Below, in pieces: positions 1 to 6,711 of a stretch of 14,261 nt of DNA. This DNA comes from an uncultured Clostridia bacterium (GTDB lineage Bacteria > Bacillota > Clostridia > Monoglobales > Monoglobaceae): contig CAJTWN010000025.1 in the NCBI GenBank assembly GCA_910580105.1, positions 1-14,261 on the forward strand. Reading direction: 5' to 3'. Within the stretch, counting starts at the first letter, position 1. The number at the start of each line of letters is the position of its first letter. The notes under the pieces were generated by a model. It was not told the DNA's origin and ran no database searches. It was given only the letters and a program-made list of their open reading frames with translations. Both the position numbers and the translations under genes were made by a program.

Positions 1-2
1 AT

Positions 3-3000
3 GGAAAAGGAAGCTTTGAAGTACCGGAAGATGTAGATGCAAGTCAAGAGATGAGAGTCGTAGTAACGACGGAGGTATCAGAACCGGAGGCGACCGCTAC
101 ACCGGAACCGACCGCAACCGCTACAGCAACGGCAATTGTGACGGATCCGCCATCAATTCCAACAGCCACAGCGACTGCAACAGCTACAGCGACATCAACC
201 GTGACGGAAGAGCCGTCTAAACCGACTGCTACTGCGACTGCAACAGCCACAGCAACAGCGACTGCAACGGCTACCGCTACAGCAACAGTTGAACCGGGTG
301 TAAAGATTATCACCTATGATAAAGAGACAGAGGCAGAAATCTTCAGCTTCCCGATGGTAGACTGGAGAAAATCTTATGAAGACGGTGATGGAGCGAACCC
401 GATGTTCAACCAGTATGTTTGGGAATTTGAGGGTGAGACAATCACAACATTGAAACGGCAGAGAGACAATGGATATAAAAATAACAGACCGGGCTGGGTA
501 ACCTATGACGTAGAGGAAGCAAAAGCAGCAGAAGTCACCTTTATTCTGGGCGGCTATGATGGAAAAAATGCAGTAAGCGACCCGGTATTTGAGACGGCAA
601 GTGAAGGGAATGGAATAAGTTCAGCATTTGCAGGACTCGCGTTTAGTGAGAAAGATGGAACAATACCGGCAGGCGTAACGGGTGAATTTGCAAGAGTGAA
701 GTATACATTGGAACTTCCGGCAGGGACGAAGTACCTGAAGATCAACTTCCCGGGATTGCCGGATGCATCGGCAAAGGGATTCCTGACGGTACAGCTTGAG
801 AAGGTAGTGTTTAAAGCAGGCCAGGAAGCAGTGCCGACAGCAGAACCGACAGCGACAGCTACGGCGACCGCAACGGCAACCGCTACAGCTACAGCTACGG
901 CGACTGCAACAGCAGCACCGACAGCAACTGCCACAGCGACTGCAAAGCCAACGGCAACGCCGACCCCGGTTCCGACAGCAACTGCAACGGCAACACCAGC
1001 ACCGACCGCAACGGCTACAGCAACGCCTATCCCAACCAAGATTCCGGAAATTCCTTTGCCGGCAGGTGTGGTGAAGTCCTGGACATTTGATGAACCCGGC
1101 TGGGAAGCAGAGAAGGAACTGACCCCGGCAGAGGGAACACAGACCTATTTTGAGGGCGGAAGCTGGAGTTTGATGTTTGGGCCGAATGCAGCAGGAACGT
1201 ATGGTACCTTCAATAAGATAGGGAAAGAAGCGCCTTTGACCAGCAATGCACTGGCGGTAACAGATGCAGTAAATCCAAAAGGATCAGAGTTCACCCAGGT
1301 ATATCTGTACAGCAACACGGACACCGAACTGGTGAATAAGCTGAAGGATAAGAAAGTTATCGCATTTGATCTGGATTTCTGTATTGCCGGTGAGGTTCCG
1401 GCGGAGAATAAGTATGTACCGGAACTGAAAATATTCAGAACATATGCAAACGGGAAGGATACAATGCCTTTCCGGATGAGCAAGGATCGGGATCCGGCAT
1501 TGGGCGGCTCCTGGCTGAAGAATCAGAAGATCGAATATAATACCTGGTATCATGTAAAGTATGTCATTGATTTCCGTACCCCGGAGAATACTAAGTATAC
1601 GATGAGCTTTGGAGAAAACACGAAGGAATTTACCTTTGAAAATGTGAATTCTATCGCAGATATTGATAAGATTATTCTGGATGGTTGGCGGAATAGTGGG
1701 TTTGAGAATACCATTTATTATGACAACATGAGCATTACAGCTGAAGATGAAGCAGAGCCAACAGCTACGGCCACAGCAACGGCTACGCCAGAGCCCACAG
1801 CAACAGCGACAGCAAAACCAACGGATGCGCCTACCGCGGCACCGACAGCCACAGCAACTGCGGCACCCACGGCCACAGCAACCGCGGCACCCACGGCCAC
1901 AGCAACCGTGGCACCCACGGCCACAGCAACCGTGGCACCGACAGCAACGGCGACAGCGGTAACAGAACAGCCCCAGGAGGTTATCATAAGAAGTTCGGAT
2001 ACCACAGGGGAGTTTACAAAAACCGGCACATGGACACAGAGCAGTATTTTATTGGATAACGGACAGAAATCGCTGATATGTAATACCAAGCTTAACGGAG
2101 ATGAAACGGCAGCGGCAAGATTCCAACCCCAGAAGCTGGTGCCGGGTACCTATCTGGTCTGGGTTTATGTACCATATAACAGCGCATCAGATACCAAAAC
2201 AACAGTAAGAATAGCCAATGGTGCCGACACAGAATTTGTAAAGTATCAGGATGATATTCTTATGAACCAGGTGACCAATGCCAGCAGCAATGAAAAATGG
2301 GTCAGAATTTCTGGTGCACCCATCCAATTTAAGGGTGACGGCAGCGACTTTATAGAGCTTATCCGAACCAGTCAGAGCGACAGCTATACCCGTGTCGGCG
2401 CAGTAAAATTTGAACCCTTCAATTTTACCGATGAACGGTTGATAGAAAATCCCTTGACAATCCCATCGGGTGGTTATGCCCCTATCTATCCTTCTATCGT
2501 TTTCACAGGAAAATGGGCAAAATCGAATGCGGCAAAGCTTACCTATAAGGAGGACGATCATCCTACCCTGTATACAGTGGAGCAGGGTGCATCGGTCCGG
2601 TTCTATGCCGATTTGGTCAAGCCGGGCAAGCATGATGTCTGGTTCTTCAGCCCAAATGGAAATGATCAGAATGACAATATGGTAAGTGTTACCATCCATC
2701 ATGGCGGTCGCAGTGATGCCCCGTTTGCTTTTGACCAGATGGCAGAGGAGAATAAGGGAAAATGGGTAAAACTGACAACGGAACCGCTGGACTTCACAGG
2801 AGACGGAAGTGAATATGTAGAACTTATGCGGACAAATGTCTCGACATCCTCTGATACTTCAACCAGAGCTGGCGCAATTAGATTTGTATATGCAGGGGAA
2901 GAACCCCGTCCGACAGCAACTGCAACAAATGCACCTTCAATTCCAACCGCGACAGCAACGGCAACGGCCACAGCTACAGCAGAACCAACAGCTACGGCGA

Positions 3001-6000
3001 CTGCTACGGCAACAGCAACGGCAAAACCGACGGATGCGCCCACAGCTACGCCGGCACCAACGGCAACAGCAACACCGGAGCCGACAGCAACGGCCACCAG
3101 TGTACCCACCGAGGCGCCGACAGCCGGGCCTACAGCAACAACAGAACCGGGCAGTGCGGTTGTGAAGGCATGGACTTTTGATGAAAACGGATGGCTGGCG
3201 GATGAGGAATTATCGCCGGAAAGCGGAACAGTTGTCCGGAATGAAGGCACATCGTACAGTTTGATGTTTGGGCCGAATGCAGCAGGAACGTATGGTACCT
3301 TCAATAAGATAGGGAAAGAAGCGCCTTTGACCAGCAATGCACTGGCGGTAACAGATGCGGTAAATCCAAAGGGATCAGAGTTCACCCAGGTATATCTGTA
3401 CAGCAACACGGACACCGAATTGGTGAATAAGCTGAAGGATAAGAAAATCATAGAATTTGATTTGGATTTCTATATTGCCGGAACAGTGCCAGAGAGCAAT
3501 AAAAATGTTGCAGAGCTGAAAATATTCAGAACGTATGCAAATGAAAAGAGTACGGTACCGCTGACCATAAGCAAGGATCGGGATCCGAATCTTGGCGGGA
3601 AGTGGAAGAGTCCAAAGGTAGAATTTAACACCTGGAATCACGCGAAGTATATTATTGATTTCACAGATCCGGCGGCTACCAAATATACGGCAGTATTGGG
3701 AGAGAATACCAATACATTCACCTTTGAGAATGTGAATTCCATTGCAGAGATTGATAAGATTATTCTGGATGGATGGAGAAACAGTGGTTTTGATTATACC
3801 TTGTATTATGATAATATGAGTATAACGGCGAAAGATGGAACAGAGCCAACGGCAACGGCGACAGCAAAACCGACGGATGCGCCTACAGCTACGCCGGCAC
3901 CAACGGCAACAGCAACCCCAGAGCCGACAGCAACGGCGACCAGTGTACCCACCGAGGCGCCGACCGCCGAACCAACGGCGACAGTTACACCGGAACCGGA
4001 ACCGGGAACGGCTGGCGTAGTCCTTTCTGCGAATGCGGAAACTTATACAGAAGGCGATCTGTTGGTACTCACTGCTGCCGTACAGGGGGCAGAGGCTGAG
4101 AAGGTGACCTTCTATATTGGTGATGAAATCGTGGGCGAAGATACGGATGCGGCAGATGGATTTACCTTCCGGCGCTTGAATCTGCCGGCAGGTACAGTCA
4201 CATACCGGGCGGTTGCAAGCCTGAAGGACGGCAGTACTGCCGAAAACAGTGTGACCGTAACAGTTGCCGGAAATTTGATCAAAAAGATTACCTTTGATGA
4301 AGCGGAATGGAACGCTTTGAAAGGACAGGTGCTCCGTCCAAAGCAGATGACAGCTTATGGCGAGGGTGCGGGGCATGGTCTGCAAATCGGGCCGAATGAC
4401 AAAAATCAGGTGGCTACTGATCAGAAGGTTGTCAGTGGGATGACGGATGAAACGATTACCTTTGCCACAGACAAAGCAAGGGGAGCAGACGGAAATGCCC
4501 TGGAAATCAGCAATGCAAATAAATCCCAGGAATTTCATCAGATTTATCTTTACAATAGTGAAGACACGGCGCTTGCAGAACAGCTGAGAGATAAGAAGTA
4601 TATCCGTTTTGATGTGGATTATTTAATCAAAGGCAGCAATACAACGAACACGAGCTCCAATCCGGAAATCAAGATGTTCAGAACCTATACAGACAGTGCA
4701 AACTATATGCCGCTGCAGGTCAACAACAAGAATGAAGCCCTTGTATATAATGGAAGCAAAAACGGGACAAAAGCAGACGCTCTGCTTTATAATACGTGGC
4801 ACCATGCAGCGTATATCATCGACCTTAGCGGTGAAACGGCGGCATATACCTTCATTTATGATGATAAGTCATATACTTACAGCTGGGGCACAAATATTTC
4901 CACCTTTGATGATTTGAAAAAGGTGACGCTGAATGGATATACAAATAACACATTAGGCTTTGCCCATAAAATTTATTATGACAATATTGAAATTTCCGGT
5001 TATGACGAAATACCTGAGACAGAAACCACCAAAGTGCTGGTCAGTATGTCATCAGATCAAAAGTATTATGCAGACGGCACGCCTGTTTCAATGACGGCAG
5101 CCGCATTAGATACCAGTGGAGCGGCAATTGCCAGGGTGGAATATTATGTGGACGGCGTGAAAGCGGGCGAGAGTACAGATGCAGGACAAAACTATCTGGC
5201 GAGTGTCCCGGCGGCAGGCCTGGGCGAACATCAGGTGGTGGCGCGCGCAATCAACGCAGACGGCAGAAGCGGATATAGTATTCCGGTTACATATACGGTG
5301 GCTGAAGTCGTTTATCAGGTGTCTGCAGATCCGGGGGTTGTTGCCGAGCCGGAGGTTATTGCAGAGGGCGGAACGGTAAATGTTTTGGCAGTTCCCGAAA
5401 CAGGCTATCAATTGGAGCGGCTTTACTATAAAAACGAGGGCAGTGCTGAGGAGACAGAAATTTCCTTTGCAGAGAACGCCGGAAGCTTTGCAATGCCGGC
5501 TTTTGATGTAACGGTGAAGGCAGAATTTTCAAAGATAGATTATCGGACAACGGTCAATACGATAGCAAATGGTACGGCGCACTTTGTTGTTAATGGCGGT
5601 GAAGAGACAGCAACGCTGACAACGGCACAGATGGGTGACCGAATTCAAATTTTGCCGGTTCCCGACCCGGACTGCATTGTTTCTGCTGTCACTGTCTATC
5701 AGAAAGACCAGCTGATTGACCTGCAGGACAATACTTTCACTATGCCTGCCGATGATGTGGTGATTACCATTGTCATCAAGGATCCGAATGCAAACGAAGT
5801 TGAGTATTTGAAACTTGACTTTGAAGATTTGACCGGTGTGGATACCAAAACGCTGGATATTCCGGTTTATACTGTGAATCAGGCGACGGGAAAACTGGCG
5901 GATGTAGGCGCGCAGAGAGTCAGCAGCAGCAACACGGAACTTGGAAAAACATTCGTGGTTGTAATGGATGAGGAAGATAACCGTTACTTTACCTGTGCAC

Positions 6001-6506
6001 AGAAAGATAACCTGAAAAGCAAGATTTTGCTGGACGAACCGATTGCGGCAGCCGGTAAATTATACTTTGATTTCAGAGTAAAAAATATTTGGCAGGCGCG
6101 TTTTACTGTTCCCCTTGTCGGCTTGGATGAGAATGGAAAGCAGGTACAGCTGTGTAATCTCTATCACGAGACCAATGCCAATATGTACGTCAACGGCGTT
6201 TATAATTCAGCAGGGTCGACCTTTGCGGCACAGACAGAATTGTTTGGTGCGACCAATGATAAAGAATGGCATTGTATGCGTTTTGTGCTTGATTTTGATA
6301 CAGAGACCTTCTCGGTGTATACCGGCGATTCCTTTGAGAATCTTCAGGACTTTGCAGTGAATGCCGATGGCATTAATTCCTTTGATTTCATGAATAAAGG
6401 AACAACAAAGGCTGTTCAGTTTGCGGGCATGTCCTCTTATAGTTTCGGAGAGAATAGATCCCAGCGTGGATTTGATGATGTTCGCGTATATACTGTGACG
6501 GAATAA
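3..6506 (+). CDS. Gene 1: giant modular SLH-family surface protein, 5'-truncated by window edge
   Basis: This is the C-terminal 2167 residues of a cell-surface protein. The frame is open from the window edge (first full codon at 3) to TAA at 6504-6506. The first 148 bases match gene 2 from base 8063, so the missing ~451 residues are probably signal peptide, SLH and InlB repeats (inference). Modules, in visible-residue numbering: end of an Ig-like domain (1-29); Thr/Ala linker; module A, an unassigned beta-rich domain (100-276); linker; LamG/ConA-like B1 (356-583); linker; two golvesin-C-like domains (659-806, ~825-965); linker; B2, a second copy of B1 (1052-1279); linker; Ig-like (1337-1423); B3, diverged (1424-1669); Ig-like (1677-1768); two divergent InlB repeats (1769-1927); terminal beta-sandwich (1928-2167) ending in a GFDDVRVYT motif. 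I see no catalytic motif, sortase signal or dockerin. Likely role: glycan binding, adhesion or scaffolding on the wall. The ATG at 51 is an internal Met, not the start. Confidence 0.93.
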   Translation, partial: GKGSFEVPEDVDASQEMRVVVTTEVSEPEATATPEPTATATATAIVTDPPSIPTATATATATATSTVTEEPSKPTATATATATATATATATATATVEPGVKIITYDKETEAEIFSFPMVDWRKSYEDGDGANPMFNQYVWEFEGETITTLKRQRDNGYKNNRPGWVTYDVEEAKAAEVTFILGGYDGKNAVSDPVFETASEGNGISSAFAGLAFSEKDGTIPAGVTGEFARVKYTLELPAGTKYLKINFPGLPDASAKGFLTVQLEKVVFKAGQEAVPTAEPTATATATATATATATATATATAAPTATATATAKPTATPTPVPTATATATPAPTATATATPIPTKIPEIPLPAGVVKSWTFDEPGWEAEKELTPAEGTQTYFEGGSWSLMFGPNAAGTYGTFNKIGKEAPLTSNALAVTDAVNPKGSEFTQVYLYSNTDTELVNKLKDKKVIAFDLDFCIAGEVPAENKYVPELKIFRTYANGKDTMPFRMSKDRDPALGGSWLKNQKIEYNTWYHVKYVIDFRTPENTKYTMSFGENTKEFTFENVNSIADIDKIILDGWRNSGFENTIYYDNMSITAEDEAEPTATATATATPEPTATATAKPTDAPTAAPTATATAAPTATATAAPTATATVAPTATATVAPTATATAVTEQPQEVIIRSSDTTGEFTKTGTWTQSSILLDNGQKSLICNTKLNGDETAAARFQPQKLVPGTYLVWVYVPYNSASDTKTTVRIANGADTEFVKYQDDILMNQVTNASSNEKWVRISGAPIQFKGDGSDFIELIRTSQSDSYTRVGAVKFEPFNFTDERLIENPLTIPSGGYAPIYPSIVFTGKWAKSNAAKLTYKEDDHPTLYTVEQGASVRFYADLVKPGKHDVWFFSPNGNDQNDNMVSVTIHHGGRSDAPFAFDQMAEENKGKWVKLTTEPLDFTGDGSEYVELMRTNVSTSSDTSTRAGAIRFVYAGEEPRPTATATNAPSIPTATATATATATAEPTATATATATATAKPTDAPTATPAPTATATPEPTATATSVPTEAPTAGPTATTEPGSAVVKAWTFDENGWLADEELSPESGTVVRNEGTSYSLMFGPNAAGTYGTFNKIGKEAPLTSNALAVTDAVNPKGSEFTQVYLYSNTDTELVNKLKDKKIIEFDLDFYIAGTVPESNKNVAELKIFRTYANEKSTVPLTISKDRDPNLGGKWKSPKVEFNTWNHAKYIIDFTDPAATKYTAVLGENTNTFTFENVNSIAEIDKIILDGWRNSGFDYTLYYDNMSITAKDGTEPTATATAKPTDAPTATPAPTATATPEPTATATSVPTEAPTAEPTATVTPEPEPGTAGVVLSANAETYTEGDLLVLTAAVQGAEAEKVTFYIGDEIVGEDTDAADGFTFRRLNLPAGTVTYRAVASLKDGSTAENSVTVTVAGNLIKKITFDEAEWNALKGQVLRPKQMTAYGEGAGHGLQIGPNDKNQVATDQKVVSGMTDETITFATDKARGADGNALEISNANKSQEFHQIYLYNSEDTALAEQLRDKKYIRFDVDYLIKGSNTTNTSSNPEIKMFRTYTDSANYMPLQVNNKNEALVYNGSKNGTKADALLYNTWHHAAYIIDLSGETAAYTFIYDDKSYTYSWGTNISTFDDLKKVTLNGYTNNTLGFAHKIYYDNIEISGYDEIPETETTKVLVSMSSDQKYYADGTPVSMTAAALDTSGAAIARVEYYVDGVKAGESTDAGQNYLASVPAAGLGEHQVVARAINADGRSGYSIPVTYTVAEVVYQVSADPGVVAEPEVIAEGGTVNVLAVPETGYQLERLYYKNEGSAEETEISFAENAGSFAMPAFDVTVKAEFSKIDYRTTVNTIANGTAHFVVNGGEETATLTTAQMGDRIQILPVPDPDCIVSAVTVYQKDQLIDLQDNTFTMPADDVVITIVIKDPNANEVEYLKLDFEDLTGVDTKTLDIPVYTVNQATGKLADVGAQRVSSSNTELGKTFVVVMDEEDNRYFTCAQKDNLKSKILLDEPIAAAGKLYFDFRVKNIWQARFTVPLVGLDENGKQVQLCNLYHETNANMYVNGVYNSAGSTFAAQTELFGATNDKEWHCMRFVLDFDTETFSVYTGDSFENLQDFAVNADGINSFDFMNKGTTKAVQFAGMSSYSFGENRSQRGFDDVRVYTVTE
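90..287 (+). repeat. Thr/Ala linker 1 of gene 1 (ACNGCN hexamers)
   Basis: The linker codes for Thr-Ala dipeptides broken by Pro/Glu/Ser islands such as VTDPPSIP and VTEEPSKP. The run at 225-284 has ten Thr-Ala units, against eight in the matching place of gene 3 (14168-14215). Codons vary within ACN and GCN. Such linkers are usually flexible and often O-glycosylated (family knowledge, not shown here). Confidence 0.9.
300..830 (+). other. Module A of gene 1: unassigned beta-rich extracellular domain
   Basis: About 177 residues bounded on both sides by Thr/Ala linkers. The domain starts VKIITYDKETEAEIF and ends in a strand-like stretch, TVQLEKVVFKAG. Alternating hydrophobic residues and a late LPAGTKYLKINFPG segment look like a jelly-roll or carbohydrate-binding sandwich, but I do not recognise the family. 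Gene 3 starts the same module at the right edge of the window: bases 14207-14261 equal 276-330. Gene 2 lacks it. Confidence 0.55.
831..1055 (+). repeat. Thr/Ala/Pro linker 2 of gene 1
   Basis: This is a Thr-Ala run followed by PTxTATA and PTPVPTATATATPAPT units. Bases 885-1015 equal gene 2 bases 8386-8516, so the two genes share this linker's 3' part although the modules that follow differ. Confidence 0.88.
1068..1751 (+). other. Module B1: LamG/ConA-like beta-sandwich
   Basis: This domain has a WTFDE opening strand, a central FDLDF strand, an NTWYHVKYVIDF segment and a closing YYDNMSIT strand. The order 'W-h-hxxhIDF ... IDKIILDG ... YYDNhxI' is typical of laminin-G/concanavalin-like sandwiches in secreted polysaccharide-binding proteins. 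The fold call is inference from the pattern. The domain recurs as B2 (3156-3839) and, diverged, as B3 (4272-5009). The residues YSNTDTELVNKLKDKK are shared exactly with B2. Confidence 0.6.
1167..1355 (+). repeat. 189-bp near-identical patch in module B1 (copy 1)
   Basis: It matches 3258-3446 with three synonymous differences (GCA/GCG, AAA/AAG, CTG/TTG). Module sequence on both sides is far less similar. Confidence 0.9.
1752..1976 (+). repeat. Thr/Ala/Pro linker 3 of gene 1
   Basis: This linker joins B1 to the golvesin-like pair. It holds a PTDAPTAAP island and an array of 24-bp units (1848-1943). Confidence 0.85.
1848..1943 (+). repeat. Four tandem 24-bp units coding ATAT(A/V)APT
   Basis: Units start at 1848, 1872, 1896 and 1920 and code ATATAAPT twice, then ATATVAPT twice. 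They differ from each other by only one or a few bases, so they look like recent slippage or unequal-crossover copies. All stay in frame. Confidence 0.9.
1977..2897 (+). other. Tandem golvesin-C-like domains
   Basis: Two consecutive units, about 1977-2420 and 2475-2897, share the same pattern. Each has a TGxW...S opening, an RFxxxLVxPGxxxVWxxxP core (KLVPGTYLVWVYVPYN and DLVKPGKHDVWFFSPNG), KWVxhxxxPhxFxGDGSxxhELhRT, and a closing TRxGAhxF strand. This resembles the C-terminal domain of golvesins and xanthan-lyase-like proteins, a non-catalytic beta-sandwich accessory domain. They occur only in gene 1 in this window. The internal duplication is visible directly; the family name is from recalled motif similarity. 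Confidence 0.6.
2898..3155 (+). repeat. Thr/Ala/Pro linker 4 of gene 1
   Basis: This linker joins the golvesin-like pair to B2. Its part 3021-3121 is repeated in linker 5 at 3864-3964 (four synonymous differences seen), coding KPTDAPTATPAPTATATPEP and what follows. Confidence 0.87.
3156..3839 (+). other. Module B2: second copy of LamG-like module
   Basis: This is a homologue of B1, from KAWTFDENGW to YYDNMSITAKDG. Bases 3258-3446 nearly equal 1167-1355 (three synonymous differences by eye), while the flanks of the module are clearly more diverged. The same Thr/Ala/Pro linker type follows it. Confidence 0.6.
3258..3446 (+). repeat. 189-bp near-identical patch in module B2 (copy 2)
   Basis: Second copy of 1167-1355, offset 2091 bp, sharply bounded inside the module. 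Confidence 0.9.
3840..4010 (+). repeat. Thr/Ala/Pro linker 5 of gene 1
   Basis: It follows B2 and carries the second copy of the ~101-bp linker unit (3864-3964). It ends PEPEPGT before the first Ig-like domain. It is the last such linker in the gene; everything downstream is joined without one. Confidence 0.87.
4272..5009 (+). other. Module B3: diverged LamG-like module
   Basis: It keeps the signature order of B1 and B2: KKITFDE, IYLYNSEDTALAEQLRDKKYIRFDVDY, NTWHHAAYIIDL, KIYYDNIEIS. The nucleotide sequence has diverged throughout, and it sits between two Ig-like domains (4011-4271 and 5031-5306) with no Thr/Ala linker. It therefore belongs to the older, conserved C-terminal part of the protein rather than the shuffled middle. 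Confidence 0.55.
5031..6503 (+). other. Conserved C-terminal tail of gene 1: Ig-like, 2 divergent InlB repeats, terminal beta-sandwich
   Basis: The Ig-like domain (VEYYVDGVKAGEST..., 5031-5306) is followed by two repeats of the form 'VxAxPETGYxhxxhYY ... FAMPAFDVTVKAEF' (5307-5783). These match the divergent InlB B-repeat (Flg_new_2-like) pattern. The last ~240 residues open with YLKLDFED and close with GFDDVRVYT. Gene 2 carries the same order at 10873-12306, but the DNA there has diverged, unlike the identical N-termini. Confidence 0.65.
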
Positions 6507-6520
6507 TATTGGAATAATGT

Positions 6521-6553
6521 AAAAACACCTCCATAATTTATGGGGGTGTTTTT
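6521..6553 (+). terminator. Intrinsic terminator after gene 1
   Basis: The arms 6521-6535 and 6539-6553 can pair over 15 bp with one G-T wobble, closed by a very short loop. The right arm ends in a T-run and the left arm starts with an A-run, so it could act in both directions. It lies 15 bp past the TAA of gene 1. Confidence 0.85.
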
Positions 6554-6603
6554 GAGTTCTCGTAAATTGTAAAGAAAAGGACACATATCAAAAGTTTACC
6601 GCA

Positions 6604-6632
6604 TTTAATTTTGGCGCCGGAATAGTTATAAT
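6604..6632 (+). promoter_or_regulatory. Candidate sigma-A promoter of gene 2
   Basis: A perfect -10 TATAAT sits at 6627-6632. The best -35 at 17-bp spacing is the weak TTTAAT at 6604-6609. The predicted transcript start near 6639 gives a leader of about 70 nt. The poor -35 suggests an activator or simply a weak match. It bears no resemblance to the gene 3 promoter. Confidence 0.45.
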
Positions 6633-6697
6633 ATGAATGGGAGAGTATGTCTCTTTCATTGGAATAAAAAAATATTAAATTTATTCATAGATGCAAA

Positions 6698-6703
6698 AGG
6701 AGG
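6698..6703 (+). promoter_or_regulatory. Ribosome binding site of gene 2 that fixes a TTG start
   Basis: AGGAGG lies 8 nt before TTG at 6712. The in-frame ATG at 6691 lies upstream of this site and has no Shine-Dalgarno of its own, so the TTG is preferred. The identical site and TTG precede gene 3, where no upstream ATG exists. Confidence 0.85.
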
Positions 6704-6711
6704 AAAAAAAG

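Noticed and set aside
1..36. ATG at base 1 as a start codon
   Set aside because: That frame stops at a TAG at 34-36. The same bases lie inside the Ig-like domain in gene 2 (8063 onward), in another frame.
44..313. Minus-strand reading frames rich in Val-Ala repeats (also 554-1039, 1718-2089, 2699-3451, 8106-8435, 9843-10127, 14050-14244)
   Set aside because: They are the antisense reading of the Thr-Ala linkers: ACNGCN gives GTN/GCN repeats on the other strand, which lack stops by composition. There is no RBS and no independent conservation.
6304..6503. Sortase LPxTG signal, dockerin or membrane anchor at the C-terminus of gene 1 (and of gene 2, 12100-12306)
   Set aside because: Both proteins end in a DDVR(V/I)YT beta-strand with no LPxTG, hydrophobic segment or dockerin duplication. 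Anchoring is by N-terminal SLH repeats (seen in gene 2, inferred for gene 1).
6691..6711. ATG at 6691 as the start of gene 2
   Set aside because: The strong AGGAGG lies downstream of it, nothing like a ribosome site precedes it, and the matching bases in gene 3 do not encode this extension.
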